From JAKOWB01 sp038363005 (lineage in GTDB: Bacteria > Pseudomonadota > Alphaproteobacteria > Kiloniellales > JACOMY01), in the NCBI GenBank assembly GCA_038363005.1, contig JBBQBI010000001.1, positions 62,001-126,000 of the forward strand: a stretch of DNA of 64,000 nt. The letters run 5' to 3'. A program made the translations under genes and the position numbers. The notes below the pieces were generated by a model, which did not search any database, was not told where the DNA came from, and saw nothing but the letters and a program-made list of their open reading frames with translations. Positions 8,779-17,404 of this stretch are shown piece after piece. Numbering within the stretch: position 1 is the first letter of the stretch; each line of letters begins with the position of its first letter.

Positions 8779-9918
8779 CAGCACCAGGATCGCCAGGGTA
8801 TGGCCTTGCCACAGGCCGAAGGCGGTGGCGGCCACCGCCATCAGGCCGCCGGTCAGCCCCAGGGCGGCGGCGCAGGTGCAGCGCGCCAGACCGGCCAGGC
8901 GCTTCCAGGCCAGGGCGAACCAGGCGCACAGCAGCAGCGCGCCGGGAATCCCCAGTTCCAGCCAGGCCTGCAGGAAGGCCTGGTGCGGGTGGGTCGGGAT
9001 CACATGCGGCTTGTCGCCATAGGGATCGACGCCGAAGTCGGGCATCCGGCGGGCGGCGTCGAAACCCCAGCCCCACAGCGGCTTCTCATAGATGCGCTCG
9101 CTGACGAACCACCAGATCTGCACGCGGTAGCGCGCGGTCGAGGGCAGCGCCTCGGCGTCCATCAGGCCCCATTGGTACAGCTTGATGAACAGCGGCGGGC
9201 CCAGCAGCAGCAGCAGCGCCGGCAGCAGCAGCAGCAGGCTGCGGCCCAGCCCGGGCCGCCACCAGGCGATCAGTGCCAGGCCCAGGCCGGCGCAGACCGA
9301 CAGTACGCTGGCCAGGTTCTGCAGCAGCAGGGCGGGCGGCAGGATCAGCAGCGGCAGCAGCCAGGCCCAGCGCTGGCCACGCGCGGTCAGCCAGGCCACC
9401 GCCGACCAGATCAGCAGCGAGCCGAAGGCAAGCCCGCGGCTGAGCTCGTCGAGGGCATGGCGCGGCTGGTCGTGCGGACCACGCAGCAGCGTGATGATCG
9501 GCGATCCGGCCAGCCATTCGATCAGGATCAGCAGCGCACCCAGGCTGAAGCCCAGGAGCAGGCCACGGAAAACGCTGTTGGCCAGGTCGTCCGGATAGCG
9601 CGCGGCGGCGCCGAACAGCAGCAGCGCGGCGCCCAGCAGCAGCGGCAGGTTCAGCCAGCGCTGGAAGCCGCTGACCGGCTCGATACCCCAGGCCAGGGCT
9701 AGCGCAGTCCAGCCCAGGGTCAGCAGGGTGAGCAGCAGCAGCGCCGGCGACGGCCAGGGAAAGCGGCCGCCGCGCTGCCAGACCACCGCCGCGGCGATCA
9801 CCCCGCCGCCGACCGCCAGCGGGATCAGCAGCAGCGGCGCCAGCAGCCCCACGGTGGGCAGCAGCAGGCCAAAGCCCAGGTGGATGGCGGTCAACCAAGC
9901 CTCACCAGGCGATCGCAC
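8674..9918 (-). CDS. O-antigen ligase / Wzy_C family membrane protein
   Basis: A 414-aa polytopic membrane protein with about ten to twelve hydrophobic segments. It carries the periplasmic-loop signature of WaaL/Wzy proteins: YEKPLWGWGFDAARRMP ... PTHPHQAFLQAWLELGIPG. This arrangement is typical of ligases that move undecaprenyl-linked glycan onto lipid A-core, and of O-antigen polymerases. Sequence alone does not separate the two. The C-terminal tail after the last helix (HTLAILVLSVALFAFARR) is polar, and it is this tail that overlaps the convergent HAD gene by 105 bases. No flanking gene is co-directional within 700 bases upstream. Confidence 0.87.
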   Translation of the reverse strand: MRSPGEAWLTAIHLGFGLLLPTVGLLAPLLLIPLAVGGGVIAAAVVWQRGGRFPWPSPALLLLTLLTLGWTALALAWGIEPVSGFQRWLNLPLLLGAALLLFGAAARYPDDLANSVFRGLLLGFSLGALLILIEWLAGSPIITLLRGPHDQPRHALDELSRGLAFGSLLIWSAVAWLTARGQRWAWLLPLLILPPALLLQNLASVLSVCAGLGLALIAWWRPGLGRSLLLLLPALLLLLGPPLFIKLYQWGLMDAEALPSTARYRVQIWWFVSERIYEKPLWGWGFDAARRMPDFGVDPYGDKPHVIPTHPHQAFLQAWLELGIPGALLLCAWFALAWKRLAGLARCTCAAALGLTGGLMAVAATAFGLWQGHTLAILVLSVALFAFARRAGDQAGHVGEARGPADGETRPRQR

Positions 9919-10064
9919 GCGGGTACCCTCCAGCTAAGATCGGCGGCGCGGGCAAGCGGACGAGAGCATTGCGCCAGCGGCCGGGCTTGTCCTATCACGC
10001 CCCAGCGGCTCTGGTCGCCCGAAATGCGGGCGGCTGGGGCCGGCGGGGGGCAAGCGTCCAGGTC

Positions 10065-11000
10065 ATGGCTTCATATCTCATCACCGGCGGCTGCGGCTTC
10101 ATCGGCTCGCACCTGGTCGAGGCGCTGCTGGCGGCCGGTCATCAGGTGCGCGTGCTGGACGATCTGTCGAGCGGCCGGCGTGACCGCCTGCCGGACGCCG
10201 TCGAGCTGCTGGTCGGCGACATCACCGATCCGGTCGCGATGCGCGCCGCGCTGGCCGGCATGCAGGGGTGCTTTCACCTGGCGGCCATCGCCTCGGTGGT
10301 GCGCTCCACCGCCGACTGGGTTGGCAGCCACCGGGTCAACCTGACCGGCGCCGTCACGCTGTTCGACGCGGCGCAGGGCCTGGGCGGCTCCGGTGGCGGC
10401 CTGCCGGTGGTCTATGCCTCCTCGGCGGCGGTCTATGGCCCGCAGGAGACGCTGCCGATCGCCGAGGACAACCCGACCCGGCCGCAGAGCGCCTATGGCG
10501 CCGACAAGCTGGCGGTCGAGCTGCAGGCGCGCGTCGCCGGGCTGCTGCATGGGGTGCGGACCTGCGGCCTGCGGCTGTTCAATATCTACGGGCCGCGCCA
10601 GGACCCAACCTCGCCCTATGCCGGCGTGGTCTCGATCTTCGCCCGCCGCCTGCTGGCCGGCGAGCCGCTGGCGATCCGCGGCGACGGGCTGCAGGTGCGC
10701 GACTTCGTCTATGTCGCCGACGCGGTGCGCTGTCTGGTCGCGGCGATGGACCGGGCCAGCCTGGCGGCGCCGGTGGTGAACGTCTGCAGCGGCCGGCCGA
10801 CCAGCGTGCTGGAGCTGGCGCAGGTCCTGGCCGATCTGCTCGGTCGCGAGGCGCGGCTGACCTTCGAGCCGCCGCAGCCGGGCGACATCCGCCGCTCGCT
10901 GGGCGATCCCACGGCGGCGCGGGCGCTGCTGGGTGTCAGCGTGGAGACACCGCTGCGCGAGGGGCTGGCGGCGACCCTGGCGTGGATCAGGGGCGCTTGA
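10065..11000 (+). CDS. NAD-dependent UDP-sugar 4-epimerase family (extended SDR)
   Basis: A 311-aa extended SDR of the GalE / UDP-GlcNAc 4-epimerase type. The start is ATG 10065, giving MASYLITGGCGFIGSHLVE with the NAD motif GGCGFIG at residues 8-14. VLDDLSSGRRDRL follows. The active-site tyrosine/lysine pair is in SAYGADKLAVE, and the Ser/Thr is in VVYASSAAVYG. The C-terminal substrate part has RLFNIYGPRQDP and IRGDGLQVRDFVYVADAV. It likely interconverts UDP-Glc(NAc) and UDP-Gal(NAc). Paired with the dehydrogenase at 5811 it could feed a UDP-GalNAcA-type precursor. Its last 14 bases overlap the convergent gene. Confidence 0.87.
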   Translation: MASYLITGGCGFIGSHLVEALLAAGHQVRVLDDLSSGRRDRLPDAVELLVGDITDPVAMRAALAGMQGCFHLAAIASVVRSTADWVGSHRVNLTGAVTLFDAAQGLGGSGGGLPVVYASSAAVYGPQETLPIAEDNPTRPQSAYGADKLAVELQARVAGLLHGVRTCGLRLFNIYGPRQDPTSPYAGVVSIFARRLLAGEPLAIRGDGLQVRDFVYVADAVRCLVAAMDRASLAAPVVNVCSGRPTSVLELAQVLADLLGREARLTFEPPQPGDIRRSLGDPTAARALLGVSVETPLREGLAATLAWIRGA

Positions 11001-12378
11001 GGGCCTTGAGGATGCTAGGGACCGGCGGCGCGAAGTAGGCCGCCGGGTCGCGCGCGGCGGGGGCCTGCCCGAGCGCCGCGACGCAGGCCGCGGCATCGGG
11101 CACCAGCAGCGCGTCGCCGCGTGTCAGCACCGGGGCCATGTAGTCGATGCCCGGCAGCGGCAGCAGCAGCGTGCGGCCGCCCAGCGCCATGCCCTCGATC
11201 AGCGCGGTGGAGAAGACCCCGACCTGCACGGCACTTTCCGCCAGCAGCTGGAAGATCCCCGGCTCGCCCGACGACAGTGTGAAGTTGCCGGGTAGCGCGC
11301 CGGCGCGGGCCGCGAGTTCGACGGCGAAGCGCGCCGGTTCCTCGCCAGGATGCAGGCGGAAGATCACCCGCCATTCTGGCGCTAGCCGGGCCACCTGCAG
11401 CGCGATGTCCGCCAGGCGGTGCCCGATGACGCCCTGCGAGACGAAGAGTAGTTGGCGCGGCTTGCGCGTCACCTGGGCCAGGCGGCGCTGGGTTTCCTGG
11501 AAGTGGCTGGCGCCGATGACCAGCGGGCGGATGCTGGCCGGCAGCGCCACGCTGTCGGTCCAGAAGGCGCCATAGGTCAGCAGGCGGTCCGGCGAGGTCG
11601 GCAAATGGGGCCGCGTCGGCCAGGAATAGCCGAGGTGAAACGGCGTGATGGTGCCATGCTGCAGCTCGATTACTTCGGCACCGGCATCGCGCGCGCCCAG
11701 CACGATGCCCTCGTTGGTGTAGCCCACCACCAGGAACACGCGGCGCGTCCCCAGGCGGCGGAACAGGCGGGCGAAGCGGCGGCGCTGTGCCCGCGCCTTC
11801 AGCCAGTTGCGACGGGCCAGCGCGGCAATGGGCAGCTCGACGCCGAGCGCCTGCTGGAAAGCCTCGCGCGCCTGCTCCAGCACGGCCAGCGCCGCCTGCG
11901 GCAGCCGGCGCGGCGAACCGCGCATGGCCAGCCAGGTGCCAAGGTCGAGCAGGTCGCGCCGGGCGACGCGGTGCCCGGCGGCCGCGCCCGGCGTCCGCTC
12001 CAGCAGCAGCGTTGTGCCGCGCGGCAGCTCGTCGACCAGTCGCGCCGAATAGACGTCGCGCAGGCCCTCGGGCGTGGCCAGCTTGCGGGGATGCGGCAGC
12101 AGCACGTCCGCCGCTGGACGGCGTTGCCAGACTGGGCCTTGCAGTAGAGCCGCGGCCAGGGTCGCGCCAGCGCGGCGCAGGCGGCTGGCCAGCCCGGTGG
12201 CCGGCCGCACCGGCCGGTCGAACAGCTCCAGGGCGCGCGTCGCCTCGTAGTAGAGATGCAGGCGCAGCGTGGGCCAGAGTGGAATCCCCTCCGCCGTCAG
12301 CTCGGCCAGCCGGAGCTCCTCCTCGATGCGCCAGAAAGCGGCGCAGACCTCCGGGATGGTGATCTCTTGGTTCGGCAC
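10987..12378 (-). CDS. Uncharacterised GT-B-like protein of the nonulosonate locus
   Basis: A 463-aa protein I cannot place firmly. The C-terminal ~270 residues look like a GT-B or polysialyl/CMP-sugar-transferase-like fold: VFLVVGYTNEGIVLGARDAG, ELQHGTITPFHLGY, LLTYGAFWTDS, QLLFVSQGVIGHRLADIALQ, WRVIFRLHPGEEP, and VGVFSTALIEGMALGGRTLL, the last resembling a nucleotide-sugar binding segment. The N-terminal half (PEVCAAFWRIEEELRLAELT...) is helical. The start is GTG 12378, two bases after the neuB stop, so the two are translated together. A glycosyltransferase that adds the nonulosonic acid is the simplest reading, but this is inference from motifs and the neuB linkage. Confidence 0.65.
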   Translation of the reverse strand: MPNQEITIPEVCAAFWRIEEELRLAELTAEGIPLWPTLRLHLYYEATRALELFDRPVRPATGLASRLRRAGATLAAALLQGPVWQRRPAADVLLPHPRKLATPEGLRDVYSARLVDELPRGTTLLLERTPGAAAGHRVARRDLLDLGTWLAMRGSPRRLPQAALAVLEQAREAFQQALGVELPIAALARRNWLKARAQRRRFARLFRRLGTRRVFLVVGYTNEGIVLGARDAGAEVIELQHGTITPFHLGYSWPTRPHLPTSPDRLLTYGAFWTDSVALPASIRPLVIGASHFQETQRRLAQVTRKPRQLLFVSQGVIGHRLADIALQVARLAPEWRVIFRLHPGEEPARFAVELAARAGALPGNFTLSSGEPGIFQLLAESAVQVGVFSTALIEGMALGGRTLLLPLPGIDYMAPVLTRGDALLVPDAAACVAALGQAPAARDPAAYFAPPVPSILKALKRP

Positions 12379-12380
12379 CG

Positions 12381-13433
12381 TCAGGAGGCCAGATTGTCCA
12401 GCAGGATCAATCCATCATAGGGCACGGCAGCGGCCAGGCGGCGGCCCACCACCTCGCCCACCGCGGTGGGCGAGAGCCCGGTGCCAGGGCGCTTGAAGTC
12501 CAGGTCGGCCAGCTGAATCACCGTGCCGGCCGGCAGGTCGCGCGCGGCGACGATGGAGCGGCGGGCGTAGCTGCGCGCCGCCTTCTCTACCTCGGTTATC
12601 TCGGCATCGCCCTGGCACATGCGGAAGGCGTCGGCGCAGTCGCGCACCAGGCGGTTCAGGCCCTCGGGGTCGACGGCGTGGTAGTGGTCGTCGCCGCCCA
12701 GGTGCTTGTTCAAGGTGAAGTGCTTCTCGATCACCCGCGCGCCCAGCACCACGGCGGCCGGGCAGGCGACCTCGGACAGCTGCGGCTGCGTGTGGTCGGA
12801 ATAGCCGATGACGGTGGTGGCGCCAAAGCGCGCGGCCAGGCGGGTGATGCGGCCCAGGTTGGCCTGGGCAATCGGCGTCGGATAGGCCAGCGAGCAGTGC
12901 AGCACCGCCAGTGGCGCGCCGGCCTCGGCCACCGTGGCGACGGCGGCGGCGATCTCCTCGAAGGTCGAGGCGCCGGTCGACAGCAGCACCGGCTTGCCCT
13001 TGCGCGCCACATGGTCGAGCAGCGGCCGGTTGGTCAGGTCGGCCGAGGCGATCTTGTAGGCCGCCATCTCGAACTCGGCCAGCAGGTCGGCGGAATCGGT
13101 GTCGAAGGGGGTGGAGAGAAAGGTGATGCCGAGGCCCTGGGCATAGGCGATCAGCTCGGCATACTCCGGGTGGCTGAGGCCGCGCTTGGCGGCGAAGACC
13201 TCGTACTGGGTCTTGAAGTTGGGGTCCTTCCAGTAGAGCTCGGCCCAGTGCGTGGTCAGGCGCTTGGCGCTGTAGGTCTGGAACTTGATCGCCTGCACGC
13301 CGGCGATGCGGGCTTGCAGCACATGCGCCTTGGCCAGCTCCAGGCTGTCGTAATGGTGCACCCCGGCCTCGGCGATGAGATAGGGCGGATGGTCGGGGCC
13401 GACAGGCAGGCCGGCGATGGCGAATTCGGTCAT
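12381..13433 (-). CDS. neuB: NeuB-family nonulosonic acid synthase with SAF domain
   Basis: A 350-aa synthase that condenses phosphoenolpyruvate with an N-acetylated hexose to give a nine-carbon sialic-type acid (Neu5Ac, legionaminate or pseudaminate). The TIM barrel shows YLIAEAGVHHYDSLELAKAH, AIKFQTYSAKRL, FLSTPFDTDSADLL, YKIASADLTNRPLL, VLLSTGASTFEEI, VLHCSLAYPTP, VIGYSDHT and the EKHFTLNKHLGGDDHYHA metal/PEP segment. The C-terminal antifreeze-like SAF domain (YARRSIVAARDLPAGTVI to the end) is intact. The sugar-modifying genes that would tell which acid is made are not in the window. Confidence 0.93.
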   Translation of the reverse strand: MTEFAIAGLPVGPDHPPYLIAEAGVHHYDSLELAKAHVLQARIAGVQAIKFQTYSAKRLTTHWAELYWKDPNFKTQYEVFAAKRGLSHPEYAELIAYAQGLGITFLSTPFDTDSADLLAEFEMAAYKIASADLTNRPLLDHVARKGKPVLLSTGASTFEEIAAAVATVAEAGAPLAVLHCSLAYPTPIAQANLGRITRLAARFGATTVIGYSDHTQPQLSEVACPAAVVLGARVIEKHFTLNKHLGGDDHYHAVDPEGLNRLVRDCADAFRMCQGDAEITEVEKAARSYARRSIVAARDLPAGTVIQLADLDFKRPGTGLSPTAVGEVVGRRLAAAVPYDGLILLDNLAS

Positions 13434-13534
13434 GACGGGACCCTTGGGATTGCGGAGGCGGCGGCACGCTAGACCAGCCGGCCAAAGCCTGCCACAAAAC
13501 TTCGCTCTTAGGGGCCGAAGCCCAGCAAGGACGC

Positions 13535-14395
13535 ATGAGTCTGCACAGCTCCCAGGAAACGCCGGGCGAACGCCTGCTGCCGGTGGGTCAGGCCGACCCG
13601 CGGCGCCGCCGGTCGCTGGCGCGCCACGCCGGTTCCGTCCTGCGCATGGCCGGCGCCCGACTGGTGGCGCGGCGCGGCGTCGCAGCCGATCTGCAGGAGC
13701 CGCTGGGTCGCCTTCGGCGCTATGGCTTGGTGGTCTTCGAAAACTTCCTGTCGGCCGCCGACTGCGCGCGCCTGCGCCAGGCGTCGGACGAACTGCTGGC
13801 GCGTCACGCCGGGGGCATCTATGTCGACCGCTGGGGGGCAGATCATCGCCTGTTCCTGCGGCGCGACCTGCCGGGCCCGTTGGGCGAGGTGGCGCGCCAC
13901 CCCGGCCTGCAGCGCCTGGCCGAAACCGCGCTGCGTGGCCCGGCGATCAACGCCGGCCTGCTGGTAGCGCGGATCGAGGCGCGGCCGGACAATCCCGGCT
14001 CAGGCGCGGGCTGGCACCGAGACTCCTTCCTCAGCCAGGTCAAGGCGCTGCTCTATCTCGACGATGTGGAGGAGGGCAGCGGTCCCTTCCAGTACCTCAT
14101 GGGCTCGCAGCGGCTGGGTGCCATGCTGCGGGACCGCCGCAGGGCCGGCCTTGGCTGGCGCCAGCGCCGCGTGCCCGACGCCGCGGTGGAGCGCCTGTTG
14201 GCTGCCGAGCCGCAGCGCCTGCGCACTGTCACCGGGCGCGCCGGCACGCTGGTGCTGGCGGATACCACCGGCATCCATCGCGGCATGCCGATCCGCCAGG
14301 GCCAACGCCACGCGCTCACTAGTTACTTCTATCCGCGCTGGCAGGTCGACGCGCCGCTGCTGGCGCACTTGCGTCCCATGCTGGTGCCGGCCTAA
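13535..14395 (+). CDS. Phytanoyl-CoA dioxygenase (PhyH)-family oxygenase
   Basis: A 286-aa member of the PhyH family of Fe(II)/2-oxoglutarate-dependent oxygenases. The iron-binding HxD is in GAGWHRDSFLSQVK and the distal histidine in TTGIHRGMPIRQGQRHALT. YLDDVEEGSGPFQYLMGSQR is the conserved core strand. The start ATG 13535 has CAAGGA upstream. It is divergent from neuB (101-base gap) and convergent with the NeuA-PseG gene, with which it shares the overlapping stop (CTAA, 4 bases). Lying inside the nonulosonate locus, it could hydroxylate a sugar or lipid precursor. No substrate is evident from sequence. Confidence 0.85.
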   Translation: MSLHSSQETPGERLLPVGQADPRRRRSLARHAGSVLRMAGARLVARRGVAADLQEPLGRLRRYGLVVFENFLSAADCARLRQASDELLARHAGGIYVDRWGADHRLFLRRDLPGPLGEVARHPGLQRLAETALRGPAINAGLLVARIEARPDNPGSGAGWHRDSFLSQVKALLYLDDVEEGSGPFQYLMGSQRLGAMLRDRRRAGLGWRQRRVPDAAVERLLAAEPQRLRTVTGRAGTLVLADTTGIHRGMPIRQGQRHALTSYFYPRWQVDAPLLAHLRPMLVPA

Positions 14396-16050
14396 ACGAC
14401 CGGCGGGTCAAGCAGCGAGAGGATGTGGCGCACGATGCGGTGGTTGCTGCGCTTGCGCGTGGCGGCAAGCGCGCGGGCGTGCATCGAGCGGCGCAGCTCC
14501 GGCTGGCCCAGCAGCAGCAGCAGGGTGTCCTGCAGCGTTGTCGCGGTGACCAGGCTGCCGAGGCCCAGGTTCATCACACCGAAGGCCGGCGAGGCGTGGC
14601 TGTGCAGCACCTCCTTGGCGTTCTGGCAGAGCACCAGGGTGGGTACGCCCAGGCACATCAGCTCAGTGACGGTGCGTCCGGCGCTGGAAATCGCCAGGTC
14701 GGCCTGCAGCATGACCTCGGGCATGAAGGCGACGCTGCGCCGAACCTCACCTGCCAGGCCATAGCGGGCCAGATCGACCGGACGGTCCAGGCGCCCCGGC
14801 CCCTCGACCACCAGGACGCGGCCGCCGTAGCGGATCGCCGCCAGTGCCTCCAGCGCGCGCTCCGTCAGGTTGGCGGGATCGGTGCCGCCGAACAGCACCA
14901 GGATGGTATCGACACGCTCGCCAGGTTCCGGGCGAGGCCGCGCCAGGTCGAAGGCCGGCGCCAGCAGCGCGTGCTCGAGCCCGCTCAACTGCCGCTCGCC
15001 CAGGCGCTCGTCGAGATAGAGATCGTTGATCACTAGATCGGCCGCCGCGGCGCCTTCGCCGCGATCTTCGAAGGTCACGACGCGCTGTGCGCGGGCTTTC
15101 ACCGCCGCCATGCCCTCGGCCGAGCTGTCGAGGCAGTCGAGGAACACCAGGTCTGGCCGGGCTTCGTCGAGCAGCGCGAGGAACGCGGCCTCGTCCGCCA
15201 GTCGGCGCACCGTGAAGGGGCTGGCCGCCAGCAGGTCGGCGCCGAGTGCAAAGTCGCCATCAGCGCGCGTGGCGATGATCGGCTGGTGTTCCGCCAGCTC
15301 GCTGGCCAGCGCCAGGGCGCGGTGCACGTGACCCAGCCCCAGGGCGCGGGCGCCGTCGGCGCGAATCACCAGGCGCCGGCAGCGGGCGTAGTACTGCGCC
15401 ACGGCGAAGTCGGCGAAGTCGTCGATGTCCAGCGCCTCGTCGGCGCCGATCTCCACCAGCTCCACCGGTTCGATGATACGTGTCGCGCGCGCCTGTACCT
15501 CGCCCAGGCGGGCGCCGATCACGCCGCCGGTCTCACGCCACAGCGGCGGCAGCTGCTGGCGGTTCACCCGCGCCGCATAGGCCGGGCGGAAACGTCCCTC
15601 CGCGTCGCGCGTCCAGCGCAGATGCCGGTCCTCGGTCACCGTCAGCACGCTGCCGGCGCCGGCAGCGAGCGCGGCCAGGCAGCGGCGGACGCTGGGCACG
15701 GCCAGGAAGGGACAGGTCGGCTGTACGGTCAGGAAGGCGCTGGCTGGATCGGCGCCATTGGCCAGCAGGCGGCGCGCGACCTCCGCGGCGACCTGGTCCA
15801 GTGTCGCCTTGCCGCTGGTCGTGGGTTCGCGTTCGACCCTGACGCCGAAGCCCTGTGCGAAGGCGGCGATCTCGTCGCTGTCGGTCATCACCACGATGCG
15901 CTCCGGCGGCGCGGCGGCGACCAGCGTGGTCAGGACATGGCCGATCAGCGGCCGGTCGCCCAGCAGCCGCATGTTCTTGCGCGGCACGCCGCGTGAACCG
16001 CCGCGCGCCGGTACCAGGAACCAGGCGTCCAAGGCTGTTCTCCTGCCCAC
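14392..16050 (-). CDS. Bifunctional NeuA-type CMP-sugar synthetase fused to PseG-type UDP-sugar hydrolase
   Basis: A 552-aa fusion. Residues 1 to about 222 are a CMP-nonulosonate cytidylyltransferase: LVPARGGSRGVPRKNMRLLG (CTP loop), VVMTDSDEIAAFA, LTVQPTCPFL, ALDIDDFADF. From about residue 226 a PseG-like hydrolase begins with RLVIRADGARALGLGHVHRA, where the GHVxR histidine (His241) matches the family's catalytic position. It continues with VFLDCLDSSAEG, ILVLFGGTDPANLT, DLAISSAGRTVTELMCLGVP and LVLCQNAKEVLHSH. PseG releases UDP from the 2,4-diacetamido sugar just before the NeuB/PseI step, and CMP activation comes just after it. The fusion therefore joins the steps on either side of NeuB, and implies a pseudaminate- or legionaminate-like product. 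Confidence 0.87.
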   Translation of the reverse strand: MGRRTALDAWFLVPARGGSRGVPRKNMRLLGDRPLIGHVLTTLVAAAPPERIVVMTDSDEIAAFAQGFGVRVEREPTTSGKATLDQVAAEVARRLLANGADPASAFLTVQPTCPFLAVPSVRRCLAALAAGAGSVLTVTEDRHLRWTRDAEGRFRPAYAARVNRQQLPPLWRETGGVIGARLGEVQARATRIIEPVELVEIGADEALDIDDFADFAVAQYYARCRRLVIRADGARALGLGHVHRALALASELAEHQPIIATRADGDFALGADLLAASPFTVRRLADEAAFLALLDEARPDLVFLDCLDSSAEGMAAVKARAQRVVTFEDRGEGAAAADLVINDLYLDERLGERQLSGLEHALLAPAFDLARPRPEPGERVDTILVLFGGTDPANLTERALEALAAIRYGGRVLVVEGPGRLDRPVDLARYGLAGEVRRSVAFMPEVMLQADLAISSAGRTVTELMCLGVPTLVLCQNAKEVLHSHASPAFGVMNLGLGSLVTATTLQDTLLLLLGQPELRRSMHARALAATRKRSNHRIVRHILSLLDPPVV

Positions 16051-16084
16051 CAGTGGGGTGCTTAGACGGCTGGGCGGGCCAGCG

Positions 16085-17404
16085 TCAAGCGGCCGGCGGC
16101 GGGCGGCGCAGGCCCAGCAGCGTGGCCAGTCCGGCCAGCCAGGGCAGCGGCGACAGCAGCTGCGTCACCAGGATCTGCCCGGCCACCAGAACCAGGTAGG
16201 AGGCCGCCGTCGCCCAGGCGGCGCCGAGCATGCCATGATCGGGAATCAGCAGGAAGCAACCGCCCAGGTTGACCGCGACGGCGCTCAGCGTGACCAGGCA
16301 GATGGCGCGGGTGCGGGCGGCGAACAGCAGCACCGGAAAGACCGCCGAATGCAGAGCCGCCAGAGTCACGCCCAGCACGATCCAGCCGATCACCATCGCC
16401 GCCGGGGCATAGTCCGGCGCGAAGAACCAGTCCAGCAGCAGGGGCGCCACCTGCCACCAGGCCAAGCCCAGCAGGGCAATCCCGGCGAAGTAGGCATAGA
16501 TCGCCCTGACCAGGCGCAGCCGAGCAGCCGGCGAGTCGCTGGCCAGCAGCCGGAAGGCCCAGGGTGACCAAGCGTTGTTAAAGGGCAGCGAGATCAACTG
16601 CAGCGCCGTCGCCAAGGTGTAGCCGACACCGTAGATGCCGACGGCGGTAGCGTCGGTGAAGTGCTCCAGCACCAGGCGATCGCTCAGCACCAGCATGGAA
16701 CTGCCCAGCGTGTGCGGGATCAGCGGCAGGGCGATGGCCAGCGTCTGGCGCAGCAGCGGCCGGTCGAGCGGGCCGCCCAGCCGACCCTCGCGGCGGAAGT
16801 GCCGCAGGCTGGCGCCGGCGGTCAGCAGCGCGGTGGTGACGATGCCGATCGCCAATGCCTGCCAGCCCATGCCGAGCCAGATCAGCACCAGGCCCAGGGC
16901 GAAGGGCAGCACGCCGCTGGTCACCTCGAGGCCGGCGAAGCTCCAGGGGCGCTGTTCCTGGCGCAGCAGGCCCTGGTTAATCAGCGTGACGTTGCTCAGC
17001 AGGGCGGCCAGCGGCAGCAGCCAAAGCCAGCCGGCCGGCAGCCCGAAATATTGATCCTTCAGGAGCAGCGCCGGTAGCAGTAGCGCCAACACCGCCAGCG
17101 TCGAGAGCAGCAAGAACATCAGGCAGCTGTGGACGAGGCGACGCAGCTGCTCGGGCGTCACCTTGTAGTAGCTGCGCCCTAGCGCGGCATGCAGCGACAA
17201 CCCCAGCACCGGGATAAGGAACAGCAGCAGCGTGCGATAGATGGTCCAGAGGCCGAAGTCGCGTGGACCCAGCAGCGCGGCCAGCACCGGCAGCAGCAGG
17301 AAGGCGAGGCCGGCGCGCAGGCTGGACGAGGCGAAGTAGATCGCCGCCTGGCGCACCGTCGCCCGGCGCAGCAGCCGTCGCAGGCGCTGGAGCGGCCCGC
17401 TCAC
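16085..17404 (-). CDS. wzx: Wzx-type polysaccharide flippase
   Basis: A 439-aa polytopic membrane protein of the MOP exporter superfamily with roughly 12-14 hydrophobic helices (IYFASSSLRAGLAFLLLPVL, LLFLIPVLGLSLHAAL, IALPLIPHTLGSSMLVLSDR, VGIYGVGYTLATALQLISLP). It would flip undecaprenyl-diphosphate-linked repeat units to the periplasm. The start is GTG 17404, overlapping the pyruvyl transferase stop as GTGA. The much longer in-frame ORF to 17785 is a shadow of that upstream gene. Translational coupling and the Wzy_C-family gene at 8674 support a Wzx/Wzy-type pathway. Confidence 0.88.
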   Translation of the reverse strand: MSGPLQRLRRLLRRATVRQAAIYFASSSLRAGLAFLLLPVLAALLGPRDFGLWTIYRTLLLFLIPVLGLSLHAALGRSYYKVTPEQLRRLVHSCLMFLLLSTLAVLALLLPALLLKDQYFGLPAGWLWLLPLAALLSNVTLINQGLLRQEQRPWSFAGLEVTSGVLPFALGLVLIWLGMGWQALAIGIVTTALLTAGASLRHFRREGRLGGPLDRPLLRQTLAIALPLIPHTLGSSMLVLSDRLVLEHFTDATAVGIYGVGYTLATALQLISLPFNNAWSPWAFRLLASDSPAARLRLVRAIYAYFAGIALLGLAWWQVAPLLLDWFFAPDYAPAAMVIGWIVLGVTLAALHSAVFPVLLFAARTRAICLVTLSAVAVNLGGCFLLIPDHGMLGAAWATAASYLVLVAGQILVTQLLSPLPWLAGLATLLGLRRPPPAA

